DNA of 6,118 nt from Alphaproteobacteria bacterium. Its GTDB lineage: Bacteria; Pseudomonadota; Alphaproteobacteria; CACIAM-22H2. Under the pieces are notes generated by a model, which was given only the letters and a program-made list of their open reading frames with translations, had not been told where the DNA came from and ran no database searches. The stretch spans positions 1 to 6,118 of the forward strand of contig CANMWW010000156.1 of the NCBI GenBank assembly GCA_947500965.1, read 5' to 3'. Of the stretch, positions 5,225-6,118 are shown in pieces. Both the position numbers and the translations under genes were made by a program. Numbering within the stretch: the first letter of the stretch is position 1; each line of letters opens with the position of its first letter.

Positions 5225-6118
5225 ATGGGCGCGGCGGCAGCGTCGTTGCGCCGCCGCGCGCTGCTGGGCGCCGCGGCGGGCGCGCCCATGCTCGCCGCGC
5301 CCTGCGCGCGCGGGCAGGCGCCGCGCCGCGGCGGCACCCTCTTCGTGGCCGCGGACGGCGAGCCGCGAAACCTCAACCCGGCGATCGTCGCCTCGAACGG
5401 CGTGTTCTTCGTCGCCAGCAAGGTGATCGAGCCGCTGGCGGAGATGTCGCGCGACGGCGACGGGCTCTCGCCGCGGCTCGCCACCGCGTGGAGCGGCTCG
5501 GCGGACGGGCGCAGCGTGACGTTCCGGCTGCGCGAGGGCGTGTCCTGGCACGATGGACGGCCCTTCGGCTCCGCCGACGTCGCCTTCTCCGCGCTGGAGG
5601 TCTGGCGCAAGCTGCAGAACCTCGGGCGCGCCGTGTTCCGCGACCTCGAGGCCGTGGAGACGCCGGACCCTTCGACCGCGATCTTCCGCTTTTCCACGCC
5701 GACGCCGTTCCAGCTCGTGCGCAACGCGCTGCCCGCGCTGACCTCCGTGCTGCCGCGGCATCTCTACGAGGGCACGGACATCGCGGCCAATCCCGCGAAC
5801 CGCAGGCTCGTGGGAACCGGGCCGTACCGCTTCGTCGAGCACAGGCCCGGCGAGTACTACCGGCTCGAGCGCAACCCGGCCTATCGCGAGGCCGGCAGGC
5901 CGTATCTCGACGGCATCGTCTTCCGCGTCCTGCCGGATCGCGCGGCGGTCGCCTCGGCGCTCGAGGCCAACCAGGTCCAGCTCAGCGCGTTCTCCGCGGT
6001 GCCGCTCGCCGACCTCGCGCGGATCTCCGCCGTGCCGGGCATCGCGGTCGTCCCGCAGGGCTACGAGGGCATCACCTACCAGCTGGTGGTCGAGGTCAAC
6101 CATCGCCGGCGCGAGCTC
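5225..6118 (+). CDS. ABC transporter substrate-binding protein, family 5 (peptide/nickel type; partial, C-terminus outside window)
   Basis: This is the periplasmic binding component of a Dpp/Opp-type ABC importer, which takes up peptides, opines or related compounds. Reading from 5225 the frame stays open to the window edge (298 residues; members usually have about 500). The N-terminus has a twin-arginine-like signal (SLRRRALLGAAAG, residues 7-19) with likely cleavage near GQA (30-32). Family-5 hallmarks follow: RRGGTLFVAADGEPRNLNP (34-52), LREGVSWHDGRPFGSADVAF (102-121) and GTGPYRF (197-203), then a RLERNPAYREAGRPYLDGI stretch. The ATG lies 7 bp after the deacylase stop with no clear Shine-Dalgarno motif, so translation is probably coupled. 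The next ATG, at residue 22, would remove the signal peptide. Permease and ATPase genes would be expected beyond the right edge. The family is clear; the ligand is not. Confidence 0.93.
   Translation, partial: MGAAAASLRRRALLGAAAGAPMLAAPCARGQAPRRGGTLFVAADGEPRNLNPAIVASNGVFFVASKVIEPLAEMSRDGDGLSPRLATAWSGSADGRSVTFRLREGVSWHDGRPFGSADVAFSALEVWRKLQNLGRAVFRDLEAVETPDPSTAIFRFSTPTPFQLVRNALPALTSVLPRHLYEGTDIAANPANRRLVGTGPYRFVEHRPGEYYRLERNPAYREAGRPYLDGIVFRVLPDRAAVASALEANQVQLSAFSAVPLADLARISAVPGIAVVPQGYEGITYQLVVEVNHRRREL

Noticed and set aside
5294..5308. Possible lipobox (LAAPC) in the ABC binding protein signal
   Set aside because: Proline directly before the cysteine does not fit the usual lipobox, and a better signal-peptidase-I-like site (GQA) lies just after it.
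3979..5724. Minus-strand open frame continuing upstream of dctP across the deacylase and ABC genes, as a long N-terminal extension
   Set aside because: The extension runs opposite two well-supported plus-strand genes. The DctP signal peptide and ribosome binding site fix the start at 3978. Lack of stops is a GC effect.
5030..6103. Minus-strand open frame of 357 codons opposite the ABC binding protein
   Set aside because: The composition is Arg/Ala-rich with no motifs, and the plus strand here encodes an unmistakable family-5 binding protein.

Overview
The window is a very GC-rich stretch, densely coding, with G/C-dominated third codon positions. It carries six protein genes and no RNA genes, mobile elements or CRISPR arrays. 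Codon use, short intergenic gaps and the families present (a TRAP transporter, a HyuB-type hydantoinase subunit, an AstE/DoeB-like deacylase and a family-5 ABC binding protein) fit a high-GC proteobacterium. An alphaproteobacterium of a Rhodospirillales/Acetobacteraceae-like kind is my guess, but the sequence alone does not fix the taxon.

Layout. The left two thirds (1-3978) is one minus-strand operon, read right to left. It starts with a TRAP solute-binding protein (DctP, 2974-3978), then the small membrane subunit (DctQ, 2453-2947), the large membrane subunit (DctM, 1147-2439), and an ATP-dependent hydantoinase/5-oxoprolinase beta subunit (HyuB, 1-1143, 3' end outside the window). HyuB has to start at a TTG three bases after the dctM stop, in the same frame. 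A 174-bp divergent intergenic region (3979-4152) holds a 7-bp inverted repeat and a weak promoter candidate. The right third is on the plus strand: a zinc-dependent M14-type deacylase (4153-5217), followed after 7 bp by a probably Tat-exported peptide/nickel-type ABC solute-binding protein (5225 to the window end, truncated).

How it may work together (inference). The locus looks like a scavenging and catabolic island for a small amide compound. The TRAP system and a binding-protein-dependent ABC system would import substrates. HyuB, with a HyuA partner that would have to lie outside the window, would open a cyclic amide or imide such as 5-oxoproline or a hydantoin. The deacylase would remove an N-acyl group from an amino acid. 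The shared divergent control region suggests both arms are regulated together. No regulator gene is visible. The exact substrate cannot be read from the sequence. I found no clearly unprecedented system; the most notable points are the gene combination and the dctM-hyuB junction.
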